Part shown: one piece after another, positions 51,254 to 59,234 of the stretch
Layout: each line of letters starts with the position of its first letter
Numbering within the stretch: position 1 is the first letter of the stretch
From: Sphingobium chlorophenolicum
GTDB lineage: Bacteria; Pseudomonadota; Alphaproteobacteria; Sphingomonadales; Sphingomonadaceae
NCBI RefSeq assembly: GCF_000722875.1
Contig: NZ_JFHR01000017.1
Span: forward strand, 39,565-103,564
Length of the DNA: 64,000 nt
Reading direction: 5' to 3'
The notes under the pieces: model-generated
Told to the model about the DNA's origin: nothing
The model's database searches: none
Seen by the model: the letters and a program-made list of their open reading frames with translations, nothing else
Made by a program: the position numbers and the translations under genes

Positions 51254-53154
51254 TTCAGCGCCACGAGCAGGCTGCGGCCAAGCGGCGTCGCCTGCGCCGC
51301 CGGCAGTTCCTGATGCCGCCGATGGAGCAGGTTGAAGCCGGAAACCGACAATTCGGCCCGCTCGTCAAACTGCCAGCCAAGCCGCGCGCCCAGTTCGACA
51401 TAGGCCGGAACATGCGGATCGGGCAGGGCGCTGACATAGCGCAGGTCGAAATCGACATTCACCTGCGGCCCGATATCCATGGAGGAACGCAGCGTCGCCC
51501 GGTGCTTCGGATCGTTGCCGACCTGGGACAGGCCCAGCAACGGCACGGCATCCGGCTTGAACCGGAATTTCTGGATCAGCAGGCTGTAACCGGGCTTCAG
51601 CCGCCACCAGTCCGCCACGCGGATATCCGCCCATGCGTCCAGCCCATAGCTGTCCCCCTCTATCCCATTGCCCCATCGCAGCGGCAGGAAGCCGCCGGGC
51701 GCGGGCTCCACCGACCTCAGATCGTCATAGACATTGTAGAATGTCGATACGGACAGCGAAGCGCGGGGCGAAATCGTCAGCCGCGTGCCCAGTTCGAACG
51801 CGGTCAGCTTTTCCGAACGGAAGCTGGACAGGGCGGTCAGGATCACCGTCTGCCCGATGGTTTCCACCACATCCTCGTCGAACGGCGTGGGCGACCGGAC
51901 GGCGCGGGACACCGCGCCCCAGATCAGCGTGGCGGGCGCGGGCTTCCAGGACAGGCGGACGCTGGGCAGGAAGGTCAGGCCGGCATAGCTGCGCTGCTCC
52001 AGCTTGGCGCCGATGGTGCCGGCCAGCGTCGGGGAGAGGGCGATGCTGTCCTGCGCGAACAGATTGCCGACGAACAGCGTCCTCCGCCCCGGCACGAAGT
52101 CCAGGCCGGGAATATCAGCGACCACATAGCGGCTGACGCGCGCTCCGCCGCCCCACACGATGCTGTGCCCCTGGCCTAGGGCGAAACCATGCTGCCCCTC
52201 CAGATCGAAGGTGTCGAGCGCGAAGCGGCCCCCGCCGCCCTCGATCCGGCGCGCCGTATGGTCATAATAGGCCTGGAGTTGCAGGGTCGCGCCGGAAGGG
52301 GCGCTGCGCCGCCAGCGGGCGAGCAGGTCGTAACCGTGGAAATTCTCGTCCGCGGCATCGCCCTGCGACCGGGAACCGAAATAGCCGTCCCCCTGCACCA
52401 TCAGCGCGTCGGCGGGCGTCGCGTTCCAGTCGAAGCGGAAACCGCCCTGCGTCCGGCGGTTGCCGTCGTCCAGCCCGGACGCGCTCTCGAAATTCTCATG
52501 CCGCTTGACGAACAGTCGATAGCTGGCGTTTCCCCCTGCATGGCCGCCCTGGCGCAGCCCCAGATCATAGGTCCGGTTCCCGACCACGCCCGTCCCGTAA
52601 AGGCCCTGCGACGCGCCCGCGTCGCGGGTGATGATGTTGATCACGCCATTGACCGCGTTCGACCCCCAAAGGGTCGCGCCGGGGCCGGATATCACCTCGA
52701 TCCGGTCGACATCCTCCGGCAATATGTCCGGCATGTCCCAATAGGCCCCCGAATAGAGCGGCGAATAGACGCTGCGCCCGTCGATCAGGACAAGCAGCTT
52801 GTTGGAGAAATTCTGCGCCTGGTCGTTGCCGCTCAGCCCGCGCGCGGCGACGACCGTGTCGTTGGGGCCGCCGCGCATCACCTGCAGATTGGGGGCGAGC
52901 CGCAGGATGCCCGGCAGGGTCAGCGTGCCCGACCGGACGATGTCGTCATGGGTGATGACATAGATGGAGGCGGGCGCATCCGCCAGCGAAGCGCTGGACC
53001 GGGTGACGGAAGTGACGTCCAGTTTCGAGAGCGAGGAAATGGACATGTCCCGCAACTCTTCCAGGCTCTGGGCGCGGGCCGGGACCGCCGCCAGGGATAG
53101 AAGGCCGATGGCCGCCCCAGCCGCTCCGCCAAAAGCCCAAGCCCATGACATCAT
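51241..53154 (-). CDS. TonB-dependent receptor (compact, heme/cobalamin-type plug)
   Basis: A 637-residue receptor with a signal peptide (cleavage near ARAQ, residue 29), the opening SLEELRDMSISSLSKLDVTS, plug motifs APASIYVITHDDIVRSG and RIEVISGPGATLWGSNAVNG, and a barrel ending VALKCTI. The SLEELxxMSI start and IEVISGPGATLWGSNA are typical of receptors associated with YfiR-kinase operons. The start at 53154 (MMSWAW) is preceded by GGGGGACG. It is first in the operon with yfiR and the hybrid kinase, so ligand uptake may be coupled to signalling. Confidence 0.88.
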   Translation of the reverse strand: MMSWAWAFGGAAGAAIGLLSLAAVPARAQSLEELRDMSISSLSKLDVTSVTRSSASLADAPASIYVITHDDIVRSGTLTLPGILRLAPNLQVMRGGPNDTVVAARGLSGNDQAQNFSNKLLVLIDGRSVYSPLYSGAYWDMPDILPEDVDRIEVISGPGATLWGSNAVNGVINIITRDAGASQGLYGTGVVGNRTYDLGLRQGGHAGGNASYRLFVKRHENFESASGLDDGNRRTQGGFRFDWNATPADALMVQGDGYFGSRSQGDAADENFHGYDLLARWRRSAPSGATLQLQAYYDHTARRIEGGGGRFALDTFDLEGQHGFALGQGHSIVWGGGARVSRYVVADIPGLDFVPGRRTLFVGNLFAQDSIALSPTLAGTIGAKLEQRSYAGLTFLPSVRLSWKPAPATLIWGAVSRAVRSPTPFDEDVVETIGQTVILTALSSFRSEKLTAFELGTRLTISPRASLSVSTFYNVYDDLRSVEPAPGGFLPLRWGNGIEGDSYGLDAWADIRVADWWRLKPGYSLLIQKFRFKPDAVPLLGLSQVGNDPKHRATLRSSMDIGPQVNVDFDLRYVSALPDPHVPAYVELGARLGWQFDERAELSVSGFNLLHRRHQELPAAQATPLGRSLLVALKCTI

Positions 53155-53295
53155 TGATCGTCCCCCTTCGCCCGGATGCTTCCGTGCAACGGAATCGTTA
53201 CGCGGCCAAGCCGGAAAAGTTCCGCGACGGGCGGCATCCGGCCGCCTTTGGGACAATATATGCCGTCCGTGCCCCCGGCAACGGTCGCGCCATTG

Positions 53296-53317
53296 TAATA
53301 TTATCATCATAATATTA
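53296..53317. promoter_or_regulatory. AT-rich inverted repeat, candidate TetR operator
   Basis: TAATATTAT (53296-53304) and its exact complement ATAATATTA (53309-53317) are separated by CATC. The site lies 50 bp upstream of the thiolase start. It shares the sequence CATCAT-ATATTAT, with one mismatch, with the site at 54576-54589 before the TetR gene. Confidence 0.6.
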
Positions 53318-53367
53318 TCTAACCGGAAGGCGCCGCGTTGGCGGCGCGCCCATATGGAGGACATATC

Positions 53368-54528
53368 ATGTCGCGAGCAGTCATAGCGGCCTATGCCAGA
53401 ACCCCGTTCACCTTCGCGCGCAAGGGCGCCTTGAGCGAGGTTCGGCCCGACGACCTGGCGGCGGTCGCGATCGGCGCCCTGTTCGCCCGCACCGGGCTCG
53501 ATCCCCGGCTGGTGGAGGACGTGCTGCTCGGCTGCGCCTATCCGGAAGCGGCGCAGGGCAATAATGTGGCGCGCATCGCCTCGCTCTTGGCCGGCCTTCC
53601 CATCGAACTGGGGGCGGCGACGGTCAACCGCTTCTGCGGTTCCTCCATGTACGCGATCCACATCGCGGCGGGGCAGATCGCCATCGGCGCGGGCGACGCC
53701 TTCGTGTGCGGCGGGGTGGAGAGCATGTCCATGGTGCCGCAGGGCGGCCTCAATCCGTCGCTCAACCCGCGTTTCCTGCGCCCCGGCAATCCCGACGCCG
53801 ACATCGCGGTACAGGCCTATATCGCGATGGGCGAGACGGCGGAGAATGTCGCCGACCGCTACCGGATATCGCGGGCACGGCAGGAGGAGCTGGCGTTCCA
53901 GTCGCAGCAGAAGGCGGCGCAGGCCCAGGCCGCCGGCCGCCTGAGCGAGGAGATCGTGCCGGTCACGCTGCCCGGCGGGGAAGTGGTCAACACGGACGGT
54001 TGCCTGCGGCCCACCACCTCGCTGGAGGGGCTTGCGGCCCTCAATCCCGCATTCCGCCCCGACGGCACGGTCACGGCCGGGACGGCGTCCCCCCTGACGG
54101 ACGGCGCGGTGGCCACGCTCGTCACGTCGGAGGAGTTTGCGCGCCGCCACGGGCTGCACATCATCGCCGCCATCCGGTCGGTGGCCGTCGCGGGCGTCGA
54201 ACCGGAATATATGGGCATGGGTCCGGTCCCCGCGACGCGCAAGGCGCTGGCCCGCGCCGGACTGGACATCGCCGATATCGACGTGGTGGAGATCAACGAG
54301 GCGTTCGGAAGCCAGGCGGTCGCCTGCCTCGACGAACTCGGCATAGACCGGGAAAGGGTGAATATCGACGGCGGCGGCATCTCCATCGGCCATCCGCTGG
54401 GCGCGACCGGGGCGCGGATCACGGCGAAAGCCGGGCAGATCATGCGGCGGGACGGCGGGCGCTACGCCCTTGCGACCCAGTGCATCGGGGGCGGACAGGG
54501 GATCGCCACGATCCTCGAACGCCCCTGA
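53368..54528 (+). CDS. Thiolase (acetyl-CoA/beta-ketoadipyl-CoA acyltransferase family)
   Basis: A 386-residue thiolase with nucleophile Cys90 (VNRFCGSS), the INEAFGSQ motif, His342 (GHPLGATGAR) and Cys372 (ATQCIGGGQG). It cleaves a beta-ketoacyl-CoA to acetyl-CoA plus a shortened acyl-CoA, or the reverse. It could complete a beta-ketoadipate-type pathway fed by the intradiol enzyme (via maleylacetate reduction), or serve fatty acid or steroid side-chain oxidation. The start at 53368 follows GGAGG. The TetR gene follows about 80 bp downstream. Confidence 0.88.
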   Translation: MSRAVIAAYARTPFTFARKGALSEVRPDDLAAVAIGALFARTGLDPRLVEDVLLGCAYPEAAQGNNVARIASLLAGLPIELGAATVNRFCGSSMYAIHIAAGQIAIGAGDAFVCGGVESMSMVPQGGLNPSLNPRFLRPGNPDADIAVQAYIAMGETAENVADRYRISRARQEELAFQSQQKAAQAQAAGRLSEEIVPVTLPGGEVVNTDGCLRPTTSLEGLAALNPAFRPDGTVTAGTASPLTDGAVATLVTSEEFARRHGLHIIAAIRSVAVAGVEPEYMGMGPVPATRKALARAGLDIADIDVVEINEAFGSQAVACLDELGIDRERVNIDGGGISIGHPLGATGARITAKAGQIMRRDGGRYALATQCIGGGQGIATILERP

Positions 54529-54575
54529 TCGGTCGAAAACGCTCTAGCCACGGCGGCCTCATTGAACTAATCACC

Positions 54576-54589
54576 ATAATATAATGATG
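54576..54589. promoter_or_regulatory. AT-rich half-site upstream of TetR gene
   Basis: ATAATATAATGATG, read on the complementary strand as CATCATTATATTAT, matches the right part of the thiolase operator at 13 of 14 positions. It lies 20 bp upstream of the TetR ATG and suggests autoregulation. Confidence 0.5.
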
Positions 54590-54609
54590 AGCCGCCAGTG
54601 GGATTGTGC

Positions 54610-55254
54610 ATGAGATATTCGAGCGGACATAAGGCGCGCACGCGGGAGCGCATCCTGACGGAAGCCTCGCGGGCCATTCGCCGCCAGGGCGTGGACAAGG
54701 TCGGCGTGGCGGACGTCATGTCCGCCGCCGGCCTGACCGTCGGCGGCTTCTATTCCCATTTCGCGTCGAAGGACGATCTGGTCGCCCATGCGGTCGACCA
54801 TATGTTCCAGGAACGCTATGAACGCTTCCACGCCCTGGTGGAGGTGGACGAACCCCGCGCCGCCATCGCCAAATTCTTCGACGGCTATCTGTCGATGATG
54901 CATCGCAGCCATCCGGAGACGGGATGCCCCATACCCTCGCTCACCAGCGAGCTTGTGCATCTTTCCGACGAGGGGCGGGTGAGGCTGACGAACGGGATGG
55001 GCGGCGTCGTCGGCGACCTGACCCGCCTCCTGGACCGCGCCGGGATCGAAAATCCCGAAGAGGCCGCCAGCGCCGCCTTTTCGGAGGCGCTGGGCGCGCT
55101 CGTCCTGTCCCGCATGACGATCGACCCGAAGGCGTCGGAGAAGATCCTGCAAAGGGCGCGCAAATCAGTGAAGCAGCGGCTCGGCGTCGAAGATATCGAA
55201 ACCCGCATCCCCCTGCGCCACCGCTCCGCCGCCCCGGCTGCCGCAGCCGCCTGA
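54610..55254 (+). CDS. TetR-family transcriptional regulator
   Basis: A 214-residue regulator. The N-terminal HTH spans about residues 7-52 (ARTRERILTEASRAIRRQGV, DVMSAAGLTVGGFYSHFASK), followed by an all-helical ligand domain with the CPIPSLTSEL segment seen in this family. The ATG at 54610 is preferred; a GTG at 54598 would add four residues. It is adjacent to the thiolase gene and preceded by a site resembling the thiolase operator, so it probably represses both genes. The ligand may be an acyl-CoA (inference). Confidence 0.87.
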   Translation: MRYSSGHKARTRERILTEASRAIRRQGVDKVGVADVMSAAGLTVGGFYSHFASKDDLVAHAVDHMFQERYERFHALVEVDEPRAAIAKFFDGYLSMMHRSHPETGCPIPSLTSELVHLSDEGRVRLTNGMGGVVGDLTRLLDRAGIENPEEAASAAFSEALGALVLSRMTIDPKASEKILQRARKSVKQRLGVEDIETRIPLRHRSAAPAAAAA

Positions 55255-55270
55255 GGCAAGGCGTATCCTA

Positions 55271-55403
55271 TTCCTCCCCATCGCAAGATGGGGAGGGGGA
55301 CCGCGCGAAGCGTGGTGGAGGGGAAATTCGGAGGTCGTGCCCATTCCCCTCCACCATGCTGCGCATGATCCCCCTCCGCACGCTTCGCGCAGGGAGGCAT
55401 TAA
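55271..55403. repeat. Composite palindromic intergenic repeat
   Basis: Contains CCTCCCCATCGCAAGATGGG, CCGCGCGAAGCGTGGTGG, GGAGGTCGTGCCC and CCCCTCCACCATGCTGCGCA. It lies between the converging TetR and flavoprotein genes. Confidence 0.8.
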
Positions 55404-55409
55404 CCGCCC

Positions 55410-57086
55410 CTACCGACCATCATCCCCCACCACATGCCGCCCGGCGACATAACCAAAGGTAAGCGCCGGCCCCAACATCGTGCCGCCCCCCGCATAGGTG
55501 CCGCGCAGCACCGAATTCATGTCCAGCCCCGCCGCGTAAAGCCCGTCGATCGGCGCCCCGCCGGAATCGAGCACCTGGGCATTGTCGTTCACGCGCAGGC
55601 CCAATGTGGTTCCCGCGTCGGTCACATGCAGCGCCAGCGCATAAAAGGGTCCGGTCCGGATCGGGCCAAGACACGGGTTGGGCCGATGGGCCGGATCGCC
55701 CCCGACACGGTTGTAGATGTCGCCGCCCTTGGCGAAGTCCGGATCGACGCCGGTGCGCGCCGCCTCGTTCATCCGCGCCACGCTGCGCTCCAGATGGACC
55801 GGATCGCAGCCGATCCGTTCCGCCAGCACCGCAATCGTGGGCGCCTCGATCAGATAGGCTTCGCTGATCCAGCGGGCAGGGGAGTAGGGGGCAGGGCGCA
55901 CCATGCCCATCCCATATTTCCTCAGGAAGGCGCGGTCGCCGATCAGCCAGGCGGGCGACACGCCCAGTTCATGCATCCTGTTGCCGATGACGTGATAGGA
56001 TGCCGCCTCGTTGACGAAACGATCCCCCTTGCCGTCGACCATGATCGCGCCGGGCTTGTACCGGTCCAGCCCGAAATGGGGCCAGGTCATGCGGCGGCCG
56101 CGCCGGTCGACATGGCTGGACCCCGGCGCCCAGATGGCGTTGGCGGCATTGCTTTCGCCGAAGGCCGCGCCGATTTCGCGGGCCATCGCCAGCCCTTCGC
56201 CCTGATTTTCCGGCGGCAATATGGTGATATGCTGCGCGGCGTCCGGAAAATATCGGGCGACCATCTCTGCATTGCCGGAAAAACCCCCGGAGCATAAAAT
56301 GACGCCCCGGCGGGCGGAAAGACTTTCGGTCTTGCCGTCGATCCTTACGGTCACGCCCGTGACCCTCGATCCCGTCCTTTCCAGCTTGACGACCGCCGCC
56401 CCGGTCCTGACGACGACGCCCAGATCGATCGCCGACCGGAAAAGCGCCCCGGCCAGCGCGTTGCCGCGAATGAGCCGGGTGTGCCGCCCGAAACGCAGGC
56501 GGTCGGCCGCATAACGCCCCAGCAGCTTCATGCTCACCCCGAACGAACGGGCGGAACGCCACATGGCCTGCAGGTGCGGCACCTCGTCCAGTTCCACCTG
56601 CATGCCGCCCAGCACCGTCAATTCGCCCTTGGGAAGGCGCAGTTTCGCCAGGTTCCGCCCCAGCACGCGGGCGTCGAACGGCTCGGCCAGCATCGTGCGC
56701 CCTCCCTCCGCCGCGCCGGGCAGGTCGGGATGATAATCCGGGATCGGATAGGCCCTGAAACGGACCCAATCGGTGGTCCGCTCCAGGAATGCGATGGCTT
56801 CCGGCCCCTTTTCCAGGAATTTCCCCGTCAGCGCCGGGTCGAAATGATTGCCGGTCAGCGCGGCGATATAGGTCCGCGCCTTTTCGACGGAATCGCTTTC
56901 GCCCAAATCCGCCATATGGTGGTTGCCGGGCACCCACACGCCGCCGCCCGACCAGGCCGTGGTGCCGCCGACCCGCTCCGCCTTCTCCAGCAGCAGCACC
57001 GACACGCCCGCCGCCGCCGCCGAAATCGCGGCGCTGAAACCAGCCGCGCCGGAACCGACGACAATCACATCCACTCCATTCCCCAT
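55410..57086 (-). CDS. FAD-binding dehydrogenase, 3-ketosteroid delta-1-dehydrogenase-like
   Basis: A 558-residue flavoprotein. DVIVVGSGAAGFSAAISAA with LLLEKAERVGGTTAWSGGG near the N-terminus, ILCSGGFSGNAEM in the middle, and the C-terminal YAGGGTMLGPALTFGYVAG match the KstD/fumarate reductase flavoprotein family; GGTTAWSGGGVWVPGN is especially KstD-like. It would introduce a double bond next to a carbonyl. The start at 57086 follows AGAGGACG. It is divergent from a LuxR-type regulator across a 231-bp spacer. Confidence 0.84.
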   Translation of the reverse strand: MGNGVDVIVVGSGAAGFSAAISAAAAGVSVLLLEKAERVGGTTAWSGGGVWVPGNHHMADLGESDSVEKARTYIAALTGNHFDPALTGKFLEKGPEAIAFLERTTDWVRFRAYPIPDYHPDLPGAAEGGRTMLAEPFDARVLGRNLAKLRLPKGELTVLGGMQVELDEVPHLQAMWRSARSFGVSMKLLGRYAADRLRFGRHTRLIRGNALAGALFRSAIDLGVVVRTGAAVVKLERTGSRVTGVTVRIDGKTESLSARRGVILCSGGFSGNAEMVARYFPDAAQHITILPPENQGEGLAMAREIGAAFGESNAANAIWAPGSSHVDRRGRRMTWPHFGLDRYKPGAIMVDGKGDRFVNEAASYHVIGNRMHELGVSPAWLIGDRAFLRKYGMGMVRPAPYSPARWISEAYLIEAPTIAVLAERIGCDPVHLERSVARMNEAARTGVDPDFAKGGDIYNRVGGDPAHRPNPCLGPIRTGPFYALALHVTDAGTTLGLRVNDNAQVLDSGGAPIDGLYAAGLDMNSVLRGTYAGGGTMLGPALTFGYVAGRHVVGDDGR

Positions 57087-57317
57087 CGCGCGTCCTCTTG
57101 ATCCAGAACCGGCATTATGAACCACAGTGCGGATGGAAAATGCGGATTGTCGATCCCGGACGGGGGGGACATCGCTCTTCCCAAGATGGGTCGACAAGGG
57201 CGCGCATCGGCCGGTTGCATTCTTGCGGATGCGCCGGGCGCGATATAAGGTGCCGGCAAAATCCCGTAATCGGCAAAGCCGATAAGAGGATTATTGTTGC
57301 GAGGGTGAAGGGTGCAG

Positions 57318-58139
57318 ATGGCCGTTTTGCAGATAAGCCCATATGCGATGGGCCTCAACGGAGTGATAGAGGCGATTGGCGAGGCGAGCTTCGGTCCCCA
57401 GCTCGTGCGCTTCCTCCATGACGCCACCGGCGCGGAACATGTCGCGGTTTTCGCGCTTGCCGGGGCGCGGCCCTGCGGAATCGACGCCATCAGCCTGGAC
57501 GGCACGGACACGGCGCGCCGCCGGTCGGACCTGTATCTGGGCAAGGATCTGTGGCGCCGCGACCCGGTCATGGAACTGGCCTGCCAGTCGCTGGCCGACG
57601 AATCGCCGCACCTCGCCTATCTGGAGGTGTCCGCGATCACCGACGCGCAGTTGCGCAGCATCGTCTATCCCCGGATGGGCGAACGCAGCTTCCTCTACGG
57701 CCCGTCGGTGGCGGGGCGGATCGGCCTCAGCATCGTCAGTTCCGCTTCGGGCAATGCGGACCGGGCCAATCATCTGCTGATGGAGATGGGCGGGCTGCTG
57801 CTCGCCATCGTCGGCAAACATGTCAACGCCGCCGACCAGCGGCGCAGGCTGCTTTCCGCCCTGACCTCGCTCAGCGAGATCGAACAATGCGTTGCCATGG
57901 CGCCGGAGCGCTTCCCGCCCCGCGAGACCCAGGTCTGCGCCCGCATCCTCTACGGCGTATCGACATTGGGCATCGCGCTGGAACTGGGCGTCGGGGAAGA
58001 GACGGTGCAAACCTATCGCAAGCGCCTCTACAACCGGCTGGGGATCAGCAGCCAGCGCGAATTGCTGCTCTGGTACGTCGCCACTTGGGCCAAACTGAAC
58101 GATCAGGTCCACCCCCTGGCCAGCGGATCGATGCACTAG
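57318..58139 (+). CDS. LuxR-type HTH transcriptional regulator
   Basis: A 273-residue protein whose C-terminus (about 198-252) is a LuxR HTH: FPPRETQVCARILYGVSTLG and ELGVGEETVQTYRKRLYNRL. The N-terminal 190 residues show no receiver signature and could be a GAF-like or novel sensor domain. The ATG at 57318 is favoured over GTG at 57312 because GAAGGG lies at suitable spacing. It is divergent from the KstD-like flavoprotein and may control it. Confidence 0.85.
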   Translation: MAVLQISPYAMGLNGVIEAIGEASFGPQLVRFLHDATGAEHVAVFALAGARPCGIDAISLDGTDTARRRSDLYLGKDLWRRDPVMELACQSLADESPHLAYLEVSAITDAQLRSIVYPRMGERSFLYGPSVAGRIGLSIVSSASGNADRANHLLMEMGGLLLAIVGKHVNAADQRRRLLSALTSLSEIEQCVAMAPERFPPRETQVCARILYGVSTLGIALELGVGEETVQTYRKRLYNRLGISSQRELLLWYVATWAKLNDQVHPLASGSMH

Positions 58140-58184
58140 GATGCGTCCCGGACATTGATTTTTGGGTGTGGAACGGACCTATCC

Positions 58185-58505
58185 TATTCTTCCCTACGCG
58201 CAGCGTGGGGAGGGTCGAAGAGAGGCACGTGACTCTCTTCGACGTTTGCGTAGCAAATGGTGGAGGGGAAATTCGGAGGTCGTGCCTCTTTCCTCCCGCA
58301 GGCGGGAGGGGGTTAGGCCGCGTGGACAAATTCGGAATGTCGGGAAATGGCCAGTAGCGGACATCCATTCCTCCCTACGCGCAGCGTGGGGAGGGGGACC
58401 GCCGCTGAAAGCGGTGGTGGAGGGGAAGATTCGGAGGTCGCGCCTTTTCCCCTCCACCAGCCTTCGGCCGGTCCCCCTCCCCATCTCCTGATGGGGAGGA
58501 ATAGG
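58185..58505. repeat. Tandem pair of composite palindromic repeats
   Basis: Two units lie end to end. The first (58185-58272) duplicates the 48746-48832 segment, including the hairpin GGTCGAAGAGAG/CTCTCTTCGACG. A CCTCCCGCAGGCGGGAGG palindrome and GTCGGGAAATGGCCAG link follow. The second unit runs from about 58368 to 58503 with CCGCTGAAAGCGG, CCAGCCTTCGGCCGG and CCATCTCCTGATGGGGAGG. Confidence 0.8.
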
Positions 58506-59117
58506 GTAGGTCCGCTTTCCACCCAAATCACTCAGTCCGGCGAGTGCCTAAGGGCCTGAGCCGGCGCGACATCCTTCCCGACCGGCGGCGCTTCGCCCGT
58601 TCCCTCCAGCAGATAGACGAACGACCAATGCGTGGGATAGCTGGCGCAGCCCATCATGCTGATGCCGTGCATCGTCTGCCGCCACAAAAGGGTTAGAAAC
58701 CCGCCAGGCGCGGTTCGCGACGGACTGCGCTCGGCGGTCATGATTCCCCTCATTATGATTCTGATGCCGCCATGCGTTGACGTGCTGGACCCGCTGCTAC
58801 CGCATCGGGCCGCTTTCGAAAAACGCGGGGACGGGGCGCGTCCGATCCACTATCCGGATTCCGCGCCGCCGAACCGGAATTTCACGGCCCCGCGGCCCTC
58901 TCCCCCTTCGTCATGCCGAACCCGGCCCGGCACGCATTTCTCCCCATGAACCGCCGTCTCCGCAGGCGCGATGCATAATCCCGCCATGCGTCCCTCCACC
59001 GTCCGTCCGCCCCCGGAATCCATCGGGCGGATTCCGCCTATCCAGTCCATGTTCTGTCAATAACCCCTCAGCTTCTTTATCAAAAAAATCACATCGCGGA
59101 CATCAATGCCGGTGCGG

Positions 59118-59129
59118 CCACATATGTGG
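59118..59129. promoter_or_regulatory. Perfect palindrome upstream of the LigM-like gene
   Basis: CCACATATGTGG is a perfect 12-bp palindrome 106 bp before the LigM-like start, in an AT-richer segment. It is a candidate operator for the downstream LysR or another regulator; no second copy is seen in the window. Confidence 0.35.
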
Positions 59130-59234
59130 TTTCGCAAATGCATATATTTTGTCTTCGAAGATGTGATGGCGATGCTCGTCAATTCTCGGCGCGCATTGGA
59201 AAAGACTTATTCTATTACCACGGGAAGGGATGTT

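Larger units (their letters stand above)
58140..59234. other. 1.1-kb intergenic region with repeats and the LigM-like promoter
   Basis: The left half is filled by repeat elements (58185-58505). Around 58532-58753 a 73-codon minus-strand frame exists, but I recognise no family and see no convincing ribosome-binding site. A REP-like CGTCATGCCGAACC unit lies near 58908. The last 150 bp are AT-richer and hold a perfect palindrome at 59118-59129 and the ribosome-binding site GGGAAGGGA. Confidence 0.55.

Noticed and set aside
53155..54393. Upstream extension of the TonB receptor frame
   Set aside because: The extension has no signal peptide and lies antisense to the thiolase; MMSWAW at 53154 gives a proper signal sequence.
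56049..56060. TTGTACCGGTCC as a LacI-type site
   Set aside because: It is inside the KstD-like gene and not upstream of any start codon.
38107..58505. Repeat clusters considered as a CRISPR array
   Set aside because: The units are palindromic, variable in length and scattered between genes, without regular repeat-spacer periodicity or cas genes.
58532..58753. 73-codon minus-strand frame between repeats
   Set aside because: No ribosome-binding site or recognisable domain; it may be a decayed gene remnant but cannot be supported.
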